From Geothrix rubra (GTDB lineage Bacteria; Acidobacteriota; Holophagae; Holophagales; Holophagaceae), in assembly GCF_030268065.1 (NCBI RefSeq), contig NZ_BSDD01000001.1, positions 620,001-684,000 on the forward strand: a stretch of 64,000 bases of DNA. The letters are read 5' to 3'. Position 1 is the stretch's first letter, and every line of letters starts with the position of its first letter. The notes below the pieces were generated by a model. The model saw nothing but the letters and a program-made list of their open reading frames with translations, made no database searches and was not told the DNA's origin. The translations under genes and the position numbers were made by a program. Shown piece after piece: positions 43,889 through 51,803 of the stretch.

Positions 43889-45871
43889 CTAGCCCTGCGA
43901 GGCCTCCAGGGCCCCCTGGGCCGCCTCCCAGTCCGTCATGGCATAGGCCAGTTCGGATTCCAGGGCCTTCTGGGCATCCAGCTTCACGTTGAAGGCCTGC
44001 CAGTCGGAGGGATCCATGGCGGCCAGCTCCGAGCCCAGCACCGCCAGCCGGCCCTCCAACTCTGTGACCCTGGCCTCCGCGTCGGCCACCTGGCGCTCCA
44101 GCCGCTTCTGCTGCTTCTGCTTCTCCTTGTCCACGGGCCGGGGCTTCGCGGGGGAGGGTTCGGCCTTCTTCGCGGGTTCAGGCGGCCGCGCCGGTTCGAC
44201 GCGCCGTTCAGACTTCTTCGCGAGCTCGGACTCGGGGCTTCCGGCCCCTTCGTCCGCGGCCAGATCCAGATCCACCCAGGCCTGGTGGTCCTCGTAGCCG
44301 CCCTCGCGGAGTTCGGCCTTGCCCTCATGGATGCGCAGGAGCGAATCCGCCACGCGGCCCAGCAGGTAGCGGTCGTGGGTCACCACCACCACGGCGCCGG
44401 TGAAGCTGAGGACCGTGTCCTCCATGGCCTCCATGCTGGCGATGTCCATGTGGTTGGTGGGCTCGTCCAGCAGCAGCAGGTTCACGCCCTGGCGGATGAG
44501 CGTGGCCACGCTGAGCCGCGCCCGCTCGCCGCCGGAAAGGGCCGTCACGGGCTTGTCCACGTCGTCGCCGCGGAACTGGAACTTGGCCAGGAAGCCCAGC
44601 ACGTCCTGCTTCACTGCCTGTGGATTCACCGCGTGGATCTGCTGGAAGACCGTGTTGCGGGGATCCAGGTTCCGGTGATGCTGGTCGAAGTAGCCCAGCT
44701 TCACCTGGCTGCCGAGACGCGCCCGGCCGGTGATGAAGGGGATCTCGCCCGCGATGGCCTTCAGCAGGGTCGACTTGCCCGTGCCGTTCAGGCCGACGAT
44801 GCCCAGCTTCTGCCCCCGCTTGACCTGGAGCTGCTCCAGGGGTGCGTACAGGGCCTTCCCGTCCCAGCCCACGCTGGCGTTCTCCAGCACCAGCGCCACA
44901 TCGCCGCTGCGCTGGGTCTCGGGGAAGCTGAACTTCACCTTGCGCCGGTCCCGCAGGGGCCGCTGGATGCGGTCGAGCTTGGCCAGGTGGGTGCGCCGAC
45001 CGCGGGCCTGCTTGGTGTTCTGGCCGGCGATGTTCCGGCGGATGTACTCCTCCTGCTTCTTGATGTAGGCCTGCTGCTGCTCGAAGTGGCGCTCCAGCAG
45101 CTCCAGCTCCTGCTCCTTCTTGTCCATGAACTCGCTGTAGTTGCCCTCGTAGGCCCGCGAGTTCCCGAACTCCAGCTCGAGGATGGAGGTGGCGATCTTG
45201 TCCAGGAAGTAGCGGTCATGGCTGATGACGGCCACGGTGGCATCCGTGTCCTGGATGAAGTCCTCCAGCCAGCGCAGGCTCGGGAGATCCAGGTGGTTCG
45301 TGGGCTCGTCCAGGAGGAGCAGGTCCTGGCCCTTGAGGATCGCCTTGGCCAGCATCACCCGGCTCTTCTGGCCACCGGAGAGGGTTTCCACGGAGCGCTC
45401 GAAGTCCGCCGGTCCGAACCCCAGGGCCTGCAGGATGCTTTCGGCGCGGGCCCGGATCGTGAACCCATCGAGGTGCTCGAAGGCCTCGGTGACCTTCTGG
45501 TACCTCGCCATCACCGCCTCGAGGTCACCACCGGCTTCGCCCATCCGGTGCTCCAGCTCGCGCATCTCGTGCTGCAGCTTCTCCACGTCGCCGAAGGCCG
45601 CCAGGGCCTCCTCCAGCACGCTGCCGCCGGTCTCGGGGGTGAGGTCCTGGGCGTAGTGGCCCATGCGGATGCCGCGCTCCTTGGTGGGCCGCACCACGGT
45701 GCCGTGGTCCGCCTCGAGCTGGCCGAGCAGCAGCTTGAAGACGGTGCTCTTCCCCGCGCCGTTGCGGCCGATGACGCCCCAGCACTCGCCCTCCTGGATG
45801 GCCCAGGTGACATCCTTCAGCACCTCCTGGGGGCCGAAGCGGAGATCCACGTGGTTGAGCGAGGCGAGCAT
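43889..45871 (-). CDS. ABC-F family ATPase
   Basis: A 660-residue soluble ATPase with two ABC domains and no membrane segment. Domain 1: Walker A GVIGRNGAGKSTVFKLLLG, signature TLSGGQKSRVMLAKAIL, Walker B LLLLDEPTNHLDLPSL. The linker (P-site tRNA interaction motif, residues 240-300) has the charged helix NYSEFMDKKEQELELLERHF. Domain 2: GIVGLNGTGKSTLLKAIAG, ALSGGERARLSVATL, LLLLDEPTNHMDIASM. A Pro/Lys-rich stretch and a C-terminal coiled coil (about 580-650) resemble Uup. ABC-F proteins act on ribosomes in translation or antibiotic protection. It lies downstream of a tRNA-Ala gene with its terminator. Confidence 0.92.
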   Translation of the reverse strand: MLASLNHVDLRFGPQEVLKDVTWAIQEGECWGVIGRNGAGKSTVFKLLLGQLEADHGTVVRPTKERGIRMGHYAQDLTPETGGSVLEEALAAFGDVEKLQHEMRELEHRMGEAGGDLEAVMARYQKVTEAFEHLDGFTIRARAESILQALGFGPADFERSVETLSGGQKSRVMLAKAILKGQDLLLLDEPTNHLDLPSLRWLEDFIQDTDATVAVISHDRYFLDKIATSILELEFGNSRAYEGNYSEFMDKKEQELELLERHFEQQQAYIKKQEEYIRRNIAGQNTKQARGRRTHLAKLDRIQRPLRDRRKVKFSFPETQRSGDVALVLENASVGWDGKALYAPLEQLQVKRGQKLGIVGLNGTGKSTLLKAIAGEIPFITGRARLGSQVKLGYFDQHHRNLDPRNTVFQQIHAVNPQAVKQDVLGFLAKFQFRGDDVDKPVTALSGGERARLSVATLIRQGVNLLLLDEPTNHMDIASMEAMEDTVLSFTGAVVVVTHDRYLLGRVADSLLRIHEGKAELREGGYEDHQAWVDLDLAADEGAGSPESELAKKSERRVEPARPPEPAKKAEPSPAKPRPVDKEKQKQQKRLERQVADAEARVTELEGRLAVLGSELAAMDPSDWQAFNVKLDAQKALESELAYAMTDWEAAQGALEASQG

Positions 45872-45896
45872 GGGCGGAAGCCTTCAGCGTTCAGCA

Positions 45897-45922
45897 AGAA
45901 GGCCACCTTGCGGTGGCCTTCT
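45897..45922 (-). terminator. intrinsic terminator of tRNA-Ala
   Basis: An 11-base-pair stem (AGAAGGCCACC/GGTGGCCTTCT) with a 4-base loop, reading GCAA on the minus strand, begins 4 bases past the tRNA CCA. Only TTCTTGC follows as a weak T-rich tail. It separates the tRNA from the ABC-F gene. Confidence 0.7.
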
Positions 45923-45925
45923 GTT

Positions 45926-46001
<76 letters not shown>

Positions 46002-46015
46002 AATCGGGAAGTCAA

Positions 46016-46044
46016 AGTATCCCACGACCCCGCGGTCCGTGCAA
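46016..46044 (-). promoter_or_regulatory. promoter of tRNA-Ala
   Basis: On the minus strand TTGCAC (-35) and GATACT (-10) are separated by 17 bases; the predicted start is about 8-10 bases before the mature tRNA 5' end. The stretch is AT-richer than its surroundings. Confidence 0.55.
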
Positions 46045-46052
46045 GCGCGGAT

Positions 46053-48086
46053 TCACCGCGGTGCGAGGCGCAGGCGCTGGCCGACCCGGATGCGGTCCCC
46101 CTTCAACCCGTTCCAGAGGCGGAGTTCCCGGATCTCCAGATGGTGCTCCCGGGCGATGGCCGCCAGGGTCTCGCCGCGCTTCACCACATGGAGGGCGGGA
46201 CGGCTTTCCTGCCGCTCGGGCACGCGGGTACCGGGTTCCTCCCCCGCGCCGGGCAGGCGCACCGTATCCCCCGGATGGAGACGCCGCGCGGCCTCGGGGT
46301 TGAGGCGGATCAGCTCTCCCAGCGGAACGCCGTGGGCCCGGGCGATCCGGGCCAGGGTGTCCCCCTGCCGGGCGCGGATCTCACGGGGCTCAGGGGCAGG
46401 AAGGGGTCGGCTCTCGGGCGTGGATGCAGGGGGGGCCGGCGCGGGAGCCGGCGTCGCGACGGGCGCGGCGGTCACCGGCGCGGGAGCCGGTACCGGCCCG
46501 GCGGGAACGGACGGGACCGGTTCAGCCTGGGGCGTGGGTCCCGCCGGGAGCGGGGCCTGCCCCGCCCCGCGGTCGCCGGCGCCGGCCACGGGACCAGGCA
46601 GGGTGGCCACGTCGGCGCTGGGCAGGTAGGGCAGCGCCTCCAGGGCCCGGTCTCCCTCCAGCTCCCGCCGCGTCCGGGCGTCCAGCCCGCCGGTTCCGGC
46701 CAGGGGCACCCGGAGGCGGCGGCCCGGGCGGAACTGGCGGGCGGTGATGCCGTTCTCCGCCAGCAGATCCTCAGGGTCGACGCCCAGCCGCCGAGCCACC
46801 TTCGCAAGGGTATCCCCCCGGCGGACGGTGTAGAGATGCTCCCGCTCGACCTTGCCGCCCAGCCCTTTCGCGAGGGCCCGGGCGCAGATCAGCGCCTTGC
46901 CCGGGGGCACGCGCAGCGTGTAGCTGCCCGGCGGGGTGGACGGGCGCAGCAGCTCGGGATTCAGGTGCTTCAGGGTGGCCACGTCGGTCTCCGCCAGGCG
47001 GGCGAGCACGGCCAGGCCCATGCTGGCGGGGACGGGCACGGTCTCGTAGGCGAAGGGCGGCAGGGCGTCCAGCTGGATGCCGTAGCGGTCCGGATGACGG
47101 CCCACCAGGATGGCCGCGCAGAGTTCCGGCACGTAGTTCTTCGTCTCGTTGCGGAGCCACCGCGAGCGGGCCATGTCCCAGAAGTTCCGGGTACCCAGGT
47201 TCTGCGCCGCGCGCTCCAGGCTAAGGGGACCGGCGTTGTAGCTGCTCACGGCCAGGTACCAGTCGCCGGTCTCCTCGTAGAGCCGCTTGAGGTAGCGGGC
47301 GGCGGCCCGGGTGGCCTTCACCGGATCCCGCCGCTCCTCGATCCAGCGGTTGTAGCTCAGGCCGTAGAGACGCCCCGTGGAGCGGATGAACTGCCACATG
47401 CCCACGGCGCGGGCCCGGCTCTTGGCCTCGTTGCGGAAGCCCGACTCGATCACGGCGAGGTAGGCCAGGTCCTGCGGGATGCCCTCCTCCGCGAAGACCT
47501 GCCGGATCATGGGCAGGTACATCGAGGCCCGCCCGAGGGCGTTCTCCATGAACCCCTTCTTGGTGGTCGTGAAGAGGTTCACCCAGGTCAGGACCTTGTC
47601 GTTCAGGTCGATGGGGAAGTCATAGGAGGTGTCCCGCTCGGCCAGTCGGACGCGCTCCAGCTCGGCCCGCAGATCCTCTCCCGTGAGCGAGACCACCTCC
47701 TCCTGGGCCTTGATGCCGGGCTCGGGCTCGAGACCGGCCGGGGCGGGAATCTGCGTGGACAGGTCCTGGACCCGCTGCAGGAGCACCTGGACCTCCGGCT
47801 TCCGCAGGAGGGTGGTGGACCAGTCCGAGGTCAGCACATCCACCGCGTCCAGCCGGTCGGACGCGGTGCGGAAATCCTCCGATTCGATGGCCTGCGCGGC
47901 CTCCTCCACCAGGGCCTTCAGCCGGGCGACCCGGGCCTCGTCCGTCTGGGGGACGTCCGATGGCACCGGGGGCTGGGCCTTGGCCGTCGGCCGCTGGACC
48001 CCGGGCGGGGCCACGGGCGGGGTCGGGGGCGTCTGCGCGGGGACGGCCCCCCAGGCGAGGAGGACCGTCAGGAGGGGCCAGGCCAT
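46053..48086 (-). CDS. lytic transglycosylase with three LysM domains (MltD-like)
   Basis: A 677-residue exported murein hydrolase. The signal peptide is WPLLTVLLAWGAVPAQ. Residues 20-60 are Pro rich and residues 60-160 helical. The SLT catalytic domain (about 195-320) has the catalytic Glu in LAYLAVIESGFRNEAKSRARA, then GMWQFIRSTGRLYGLSYN and YLAVSSYNAGPLSLERA. Three LysM domains bind peptidoglycan: HLYTVRRGDTLAKVARRLGV (about 410), ARQGDTLARIARAHGV (about 570) and HVVKRGETLAAIAREHHL (about 635). The linker before the last two is Pro/Ala rich. Members cleave glycan strands during wall turnover. gcvH ends 4 bases upstream on the same strand. Confidence 0.92.
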   Translation of the reverse strand: MAWPLLTVLLAWGAVPAQTPPTPPVAPPGVQRPTAKAQPPVPSDVPQTDEARVARLKALVEEAAQAIESEDFRTASDRLDAVDVLTSDWSTTLLRKPEVQVLLQRVQDLSTQIPAPAGLEPEPGIKAQEEVVSLTGEDLRAELERVRLAERDTSYDFPIDLNDKVLTWVNLFTTTKKGFMENALGRASMYLPMIRQVFAEEGIPQDLAYLAVIESGFRNEAKSRARAVGMWQFIRSTGRLYGLSYNRWIEERRDPVKATRAAARYLKRLYEETGDWYLAVSSYNAGPLSLERAAQNLGTRNFWDMARSRWLRNETKNYVPELCAAILVGRHPDRYGIQLDALPPFAYETVPVPASMGLAVLARLAETDVATLKHLNPELLRPSTPPGSYTLRVPPGKALICARALAKGLGGKVEREHLYTVRRGDTLAKVARRLGVDPEDLLAENGITARQFRPGRRLRVPLAGTGGLDARTRRELEGDRALEALPYLPSADVATLPGPVAGAGDRGAGQAPLPAGPTPQAEPVPSVPAGPVPAPAPVTAAPVATPAPAPAPPASTPESRPLPAPEPREIRARQGDTLARIARAHGVPLGELIRLNPEAARRLHPGDTVRLPGAGEEPGTRVPERQESRPALHVVKRGETLAAIAREHHLEIRELRLWNGLKGDRIRVGQRLRLAPR

Positions 48087-48090
48087 GGGC

Positions 48091-48477
48091 CTAGTGGCTC
48101 TCGGCGCTCACCAGGGCCTCGTAGGCCTTGGCGTCCATCAGGTCGGCGGCCAGGGCGCCCTTCAGGCGCACCTTCACCATCCAGCCCTTGCCGTAGGGAT
48201 CCTCATTCACGGCCTCGGGGTGATCCGCCAGCGCCGCGTTCACTTCCAGGATCTCGGCCTCGGAGGGCATGTTCAGCTCGGAGACGGTCTTCACCGACTC
48301 CACCGTGCCGAACTCCTCGCCGGTGCCGAAGGCCTCGCCGGCCTCGGGCAGATCGACGAAGACCACGTCGCCCAGGGCATCCTGCGCATAGTGGGTGATG
48401 CCCACCAGGGCGGTGCCGTCACCCATGGGCTTCAGCCACTCGTGGTCCTTGGTGTACTTGAGGTCGGCAGGGAACAT
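48091..48477 (-). CDS. gcvH: glycine cleavage system H protein
   Basis: A 128-residue lipoyl carrier protein that shuttles the aminomethyl group between GcvP and GcvT. The lipoylated Lys is in GTVESVKTVSELNMPSEAEI, and YTKDHEWLK and LVGITHYAQDALGDVVFVDL are the standard N-terminal segments. The C-terminal NEDPYGKGWMVKVRL is typical. The ATG has GGAGG 4 bases upstream. It is 58 bases from gcvT on the same strand; gcvP genes are not in the window. Confidence 0.95.
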   Translation of the reverse strand: MFPADLKYTKDHEWLKPMGDGTALVGITHYAQDALGDVVFVDLPEAGEAFGTGEEFGTVESVKTVSELNMPSEAEILEVNAALADHPEAVNEDPYGKGWMVKVRLKGALAADLMDAKAYEALVSAESH

Positions 48478-48535
48478 GGAGCCTCCGGAAGGGAACGGGT
48501 GATCGTTGGCGGTGGTGGTGGCGGTTGGCGGGCGG

Positions 48536-49651
48536 CTACTTCTGCCGCTTGTAGAAGGGGGTGGGGATGATCTCGGCATCCACAGCCCGGCCGCGGATCT
48601 CGATCTGGATGCGGCCTCCGACCTTCGCCTGTTCGGTGGGGACGTAGGCCAGGCCCAGGTTGATGCCGCAGGTGGGGGACGGGGCGGCGCTGGTGACGAA
48701 GCCGACCTGCTTCCCGTCCTGCACCACGGGCATGTGGTCGCGGGCGATGTCGCGCTTCTCGAGGGTTTTGAAGCCCACCAGCTTCCGGGGCGCGGGCGCC
48801 GCCTTGGCGGCCAGCAGGGCGTCGCGGCCGATGAAGTCGCCCTTGTCGAGCTTCACGATCCAGGCAAGCCCGGCCTCGAGGGCATGGATGGTGTCGTCGA
48901 TCTCATGGCCGTAGAGGGCCATCTTGCATTCCAGGCGCAGGGTGTTGCGGCACCCCAGGCCCGCGGGCAGCAGCCCCTTGGGGGTCCCGGCGGCCATCAC
49001 GGCGTTCCAGAGCTTCTCGGTGTCGTCCGCGGCGCAGTAGAGTTCGAACCCGTCCTCGCCCGTGTAGCCGGTACGGCTGATGAGGCACTTGATCCCGGCC
49101 ACCTCGCCGTGGGTGAAGAAGTAGTAGCCGATGGGCTCCAGCGGCGTCTTCGTGAGGGGCTGGAGGATGCCCACGGACAGCGGCCCCTGCAGGGCGATCT
49201 GGCCCGTGGCGGGGCTCTCGTTGACCACCGTGCAGTCGAAGCCCTTGGCGTGCTGCTGCACCCAGGCGAAGTCCTTGTCTGAGTTGCCGGCGTTCACCAC
49301 CAGCAGGAACTCCTGCTCGCCCTCGCGGTAGACCAGCAGGTCATCCACGAAGGTGCCGTTCTCGTAGAGGAAGGCCGTGTAGTGGACCTGCCCGATGGCC
49401 AGCTTCGACACGGCGTTGGGCGTCAGGTGCTCCACCAGGGCCAGGGCGCCGGGGCCCTTCACACGGATCTCACCCATGTGGCTCACGTCGAAGAGGCCGG
49501 CCTTGGTGCGGACCGCCTCGTGCTCCGCGAGGATGCCGGCGGGATACTGCACGGGCATGTCCCAGCCCCCGAAATCCACCATCTTCGCGTTGAGGGCCCG
49601 ATGGGCCGCATTGAGGGGCGTCTTCTTCAGCTCGGCCGCGACGGTGGACAT
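48536..49651 (-). CDS. gcvT: glycine cleavage system T protein (aminomethyltransferase)
   Basis: GcvT (371 residues) moves the methylene group from the H protein to THF, releasing ammonia. Motifs: MVDFGGWDMPVQYPAGILAEH, GLFDVSHMGEI, FLLVVNAGNSDKDFAWV, SRTGYTGEDGFELYC and GLGCRNTLRLECKMALYGHEI. A C-terminal beta domain has GFVTSAAPSPTCGINLGLAYV. The start ATG has GGGAG 5 bases upstream. A GCTAGACTGG motif sits 21 bases before it as a probable -10 region. No glycine riboswitch is seen, and there is no room for one because sfsA ends 25 bases upstream. Confidence 0.95.
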   Translation of the reverse strand: MSTVAAELKKTPLNAAHRALNAKMVDFGGWDMPVQYPAGILAEHEAVRTKAGLFDVSHMGEIRVKGPGALALVEHLTPNAVSKLAIGQVHYTAFLYENGTFVDDLLVYREGEQEFLLVVNAGNSDKDFAWVQQHAKGFDCTVVNESPATGQIALQGPLSVGILQPLTKTPLEPIGYYFFTHGEVAGIKCLISRTGYTGEDGFELYCAADDTEKLWNAVMAAGTPKGLLPAGLGCRNTLRLECKMALYGHEIDDTIHALEAGLAWIVKLDKGDFIGRDALLAAKAAPAPRKLVGFKTLEKRDIARDHMPVVQDGKQVGFVTSAAPSPTCGINLGLAYVPTEQAKVGGRIQIEIRGRAVDAEIIPTPFYKRQK

Positions 49652-49671
49652 GGGAACTCCCGGGAGAAGCC

Positions 49672-49681
49672 CCAGTCTAGC
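49672..49681 (-). promoter_or_regulatory. putative -10 region of gcvT (GCTAGACTGG)
   Basis: The decamer GCTAGACTGG, with TAGACT as -10-like hexamer, lies on the minus strand, overlapping the sfsA stop codon. The same decamer precedes kdsB and trxB. The predicted start is about 15 bases before the ATG, leaving room for the GGGAG ribosome-binding site. Confidence 0.4.
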
Positions 49682-50426
49682 GCTCCGGTCGCCAGGGCAG
49701 AAGACCCGGGAGTTCCCAGTGCAGACGCCAGAGACCGCCGGATTCCATGGTTGTGACCAGCCGCACAGCCAGGGGCAGCACAGCCACACCGGCCTCGGCG
49801 GCGCGATCCAGCTCCGCCGCGTAGGCCGGATCGATGGCCCGGGCCGCATCGAAGGCCGTCACGTCCGTCCGGTGGACGAAGAAGGCGATGGCGGCCCGGT
49901 GGCCCTCCCGGACCATGGCCTGCAGCTCGCGCAGGTGCTTGGTCCCCCGCTCGGTGACGGCATCCGGGAACCGGACCCAGTCTCCAGCCTTCAGGGTCGC
50001 GTTCTTCACTTCGATGAAGACCTCGCGGCCCTCCGCATCCTGGGCCAGCACATCGATGCGGCTGTTCTCGGCGCCGTACTTCACCTCGGTGCGGACCCCC
50101 CGGAGGCCGGGAAGCCCCGGAAGCGCATCCCTCCGGGCGGCCTCCGCCACCACGCGGTTCGGCAGGCCCGTATCCACGCCGATCCAGGCTCCCGGGCCCC
50201 GCTCGCAGGCCAGCCACGTGAACTTCAGCTTCCGGTCGGGGTTCGCCGCAGGCTCCAGGAGCACCCGGTCCCCGGGCTCCCAGCAGGTCTTCATGGAGCC
50301 CGTATTGGTGCAGTGGGCCGTGACGACGGTGCCGTCCTCCAGCCGCACATCTGCCAGAAAGCGCTTGTAGCGCTGGAGGAGGGTGCCGGCGACCAGTCCG
50401 GCCTTCTCGACGAGGGGAACGGTCAC
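49677..50426 (-). CDS. sfsA: DNA/RNA nuclease SfsA
   Basis: A 249-residue protein of the SfsA family. It has an OB-fold-like N-terminus (LLQRYKRFLADVRLEDGTVVTAHCTNTGSM) and a restriction-endonuclease-like C-terminal domain with YGAENSRIDVLA, REVFIEVKNATL (Asp/Glu-X-Lys nuclease core) and FPDAVTERGTKHLREL. SfsA was named for sugar fermentation stimulation and has been described as a nucleic-acid-binding nuclease. The start is a GTG overlapping the gmhB TGA (GTGA). A longer upstream frame within gmhB is rejected. Confidence 0.9.
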   Translation of the reverse strand: MTVPLVEKAGLVAGTLLQRYKRFLADVRLEDGTVVTAHCTNTGSMKTCWEPGDRVLLEPAANPDRKLKFTWLACERGPGAWIGVDTGLPNRVVAEAARRDALPGLPGLRGVRTEVKYGAENSRIDVLAQDAEGREVFIEVKNATLKAGDWVRFPDAVTERGTKHLRELQAMVREGHRAAIAFFVHRTDVTAFDAARAIDPAYAAELDRAAEAGVAVLPLAVRLVTTMESGGLWRLHWELPGLLPWRPER

Positions 50427-50974
50427 GGCCAGGATTCCAGGATGCGATCCACGGCCTCGGCAAGGTCCGCCGCCACCAGGTCCGCACCCGATCCGTCCAC
50501 GGTGGCCCCGTAGCCCGTGCGGACCAGGGCCACCCGGCAGCCGGCCCGGCGCCCCGCCTCCAGGTCCACCGCCTTGTCGCCCACCATCCAGGAGCGCGAC
50601 AGGTTGAGAGCATGGTCCTCCGCCGCCCGCAGCAGCATCCCCGGATTCGGCTTCCGGTCCGGGTGGTCCGCCACGGCGTACTCCCCATGCCCCAGCTCGT
50701 GGTGGGGGGAGGCGTAGACCGCGTCGATGCGGGCGTTCTCCAGGGCCAGCAGGGTGCTCATCCGGCTCATGACCGCCGCGAAGTCCTGCCATCCGTACCT
50801 GCCCCGGCCGATGCCGCTCTGGTTCGTCACCACCACGATCGGGATCCCCTTGGCATTAAGGCGGGCCACGGCGGCCGCAGCGCCCGGTATGAGCACCAGC
50901 TGATCCGGATCGGAGAGGTAGTCCACCTCCTCGTTGAGGGTGCCATCGCGATCGAGGAATACCGCCGGTCTCAC
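50423..50974 (-). CDS. gmhB: D-glycero-D-manno-heptose-1,7-bisphosphate 7-phosphatase
   Basis: A 183-residue HAD phosphatase of the GmhB/histidinol-phosphatase type that removes the 7-phosphate in ADP-heptose synthesis for LPS. AVFLDRDGTLNEEVDYL holds the DxD nucleophile pair, VVVTNQSGIGRGRY the Thr/Ser motif, YASPHHELG a partial zinc-loop-like region, RKPNPGMLLRAAE the Lys, and SWMVGDKAVDLEAGRRAG the terminal Asp. Of the two possible GTG starts, 50974 has GGAG 7 bases upstream and is preferred; 51004 would add 10 residues. The usual zinc-binding Cys cluster is not evident. Confidence 0.87.
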   Translation of the reverse strand: MRPAVFLDRDGTLNEEVDYLSDPDQLVLIPGAAAAVARLNAKGIPIVVVTNQSGIGRGRYGWQDFAAVMSRMSTLLALENARIDAVYASPHHELGHGEYAVADHPDRKPNPGMLLRAAEDHALNLSRSWMVGDKAVDLEAGRRAGCRVALVRTGYGATVDGSGADLVAADLAEAVDRILESWP

Positions 50975-51107
50975 GGGTGCGCTCCGGGTTGCCAGTCCGC
51001 CCACCAGTCTGACACGGCCCCCGGGCGCGTGAACCCGTCACGACAGGCAACTCGCCTGCGGCAGCCCGCCGGTGGCACACTGGACACGAATCATCCGAGG
51101 ATTCCGC

Positions 51108-51800
51108 ATGATCGACAAGCGCGTGCCCACCGCCCTCGAAGCCGTGAACGACATCCCCGACGGAGCCCACTTGGCCGTGGGCGGGTTCGGCCTGTGCGGC
51201 ATCCCGGAGCACCTCATCGCGGCCCTGGCCGACCGGGGCGTGAAGGATCTCACCTGCTATTCCAACAACGCCGGCGTGGACGACTTCGGCCTGGGCATCC
51301 TGCTCCGGAACCGCCAGGTCCGGAAGATGGTCAGCAGCTATGTGGGCGAGAATGCCGAGTTCGAGCGCCAGTTCCTCCACGGCGAGCTCGAGGTGGAGCT
51401 GGTGCCCCAGGGCACCCTGGCTGAGCGCATGCGGGCCGGGGGGGCGGGCATTCCGGCCTTCTTCACCCCCACCGGTGCCGGCACGAAGGTGGCCGAAGGC
51501 AAGGAGACGCGGCTCTTCCGGGGCCGGGAGTGCGTCCTCGAGCAGGGGATCTTCGCCGATTTTGCGCTGGTGAAGGCGTGGAAGGCCGATCGGCTGGGCA
51601 ACCTCGTCTACCGGAAGACGGCGCGGAACTTCAACCCCATGGCCGCCACCTGCGGACGGATCTGCATCGCCGAGGTGGAGGAGATCGTCGAGGTGGGCGC
51701 CCTCGATCCCGACGAGATCCACACCCCCGGCATCTTCGTGCATCGGCTGGTACTGGGGACGGCCTACGAGAAGCGGATCGAGAAGGTCGTCACCCGCTAG
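51108..51800 (+). CDS. scoA: 3-oxoacid CoA-transferase subunit A (orphan)
   Basis: A 230-residue type I CoA-transferase alpha subunit. [69 protein letters not shown] and [21 protein letters not shown] are the conserved segments. The enzyme moves CoA between succinyl-CoA or acetyl-CoA and a 3-oxoacid; the catalytic Glu is on subunit B. No subunit B gene follows: the next gene is convergent and unrelated. The ATG has GAGG 7 bases upstream. Partner and substrate are therefore unknown. Confidence 0.9.
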   Translation: MIDKRVPTALEAVNDIPDGAHLAVGGFGLCGIPEHLIAALADRGVKDLTCYSNNAGVDDFGLGILLRNRQVRKMVSSYVGENAEFERQFLHGELEVELVPQGTLAERMRAGGAGIPAFFTPTGAGTKVAEGKETRLFRGRECVLEQGIFADFALVKAWKADRLGNLVYRKTARNFNPMAATCGRICIAEVEEIVEVGALDPDEIHTPGIFVHRLVLGTAYEKRIEKVVTR

Positions 51801-51803
51801 GCC

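Noticed and set aside
49652-49800. Glycine riboswitch upstream of gcvT
   Set aside because: Only 25 bases separate gcvT from sfsA, and no tandem aptamer-like pattern is seen within sfsA.
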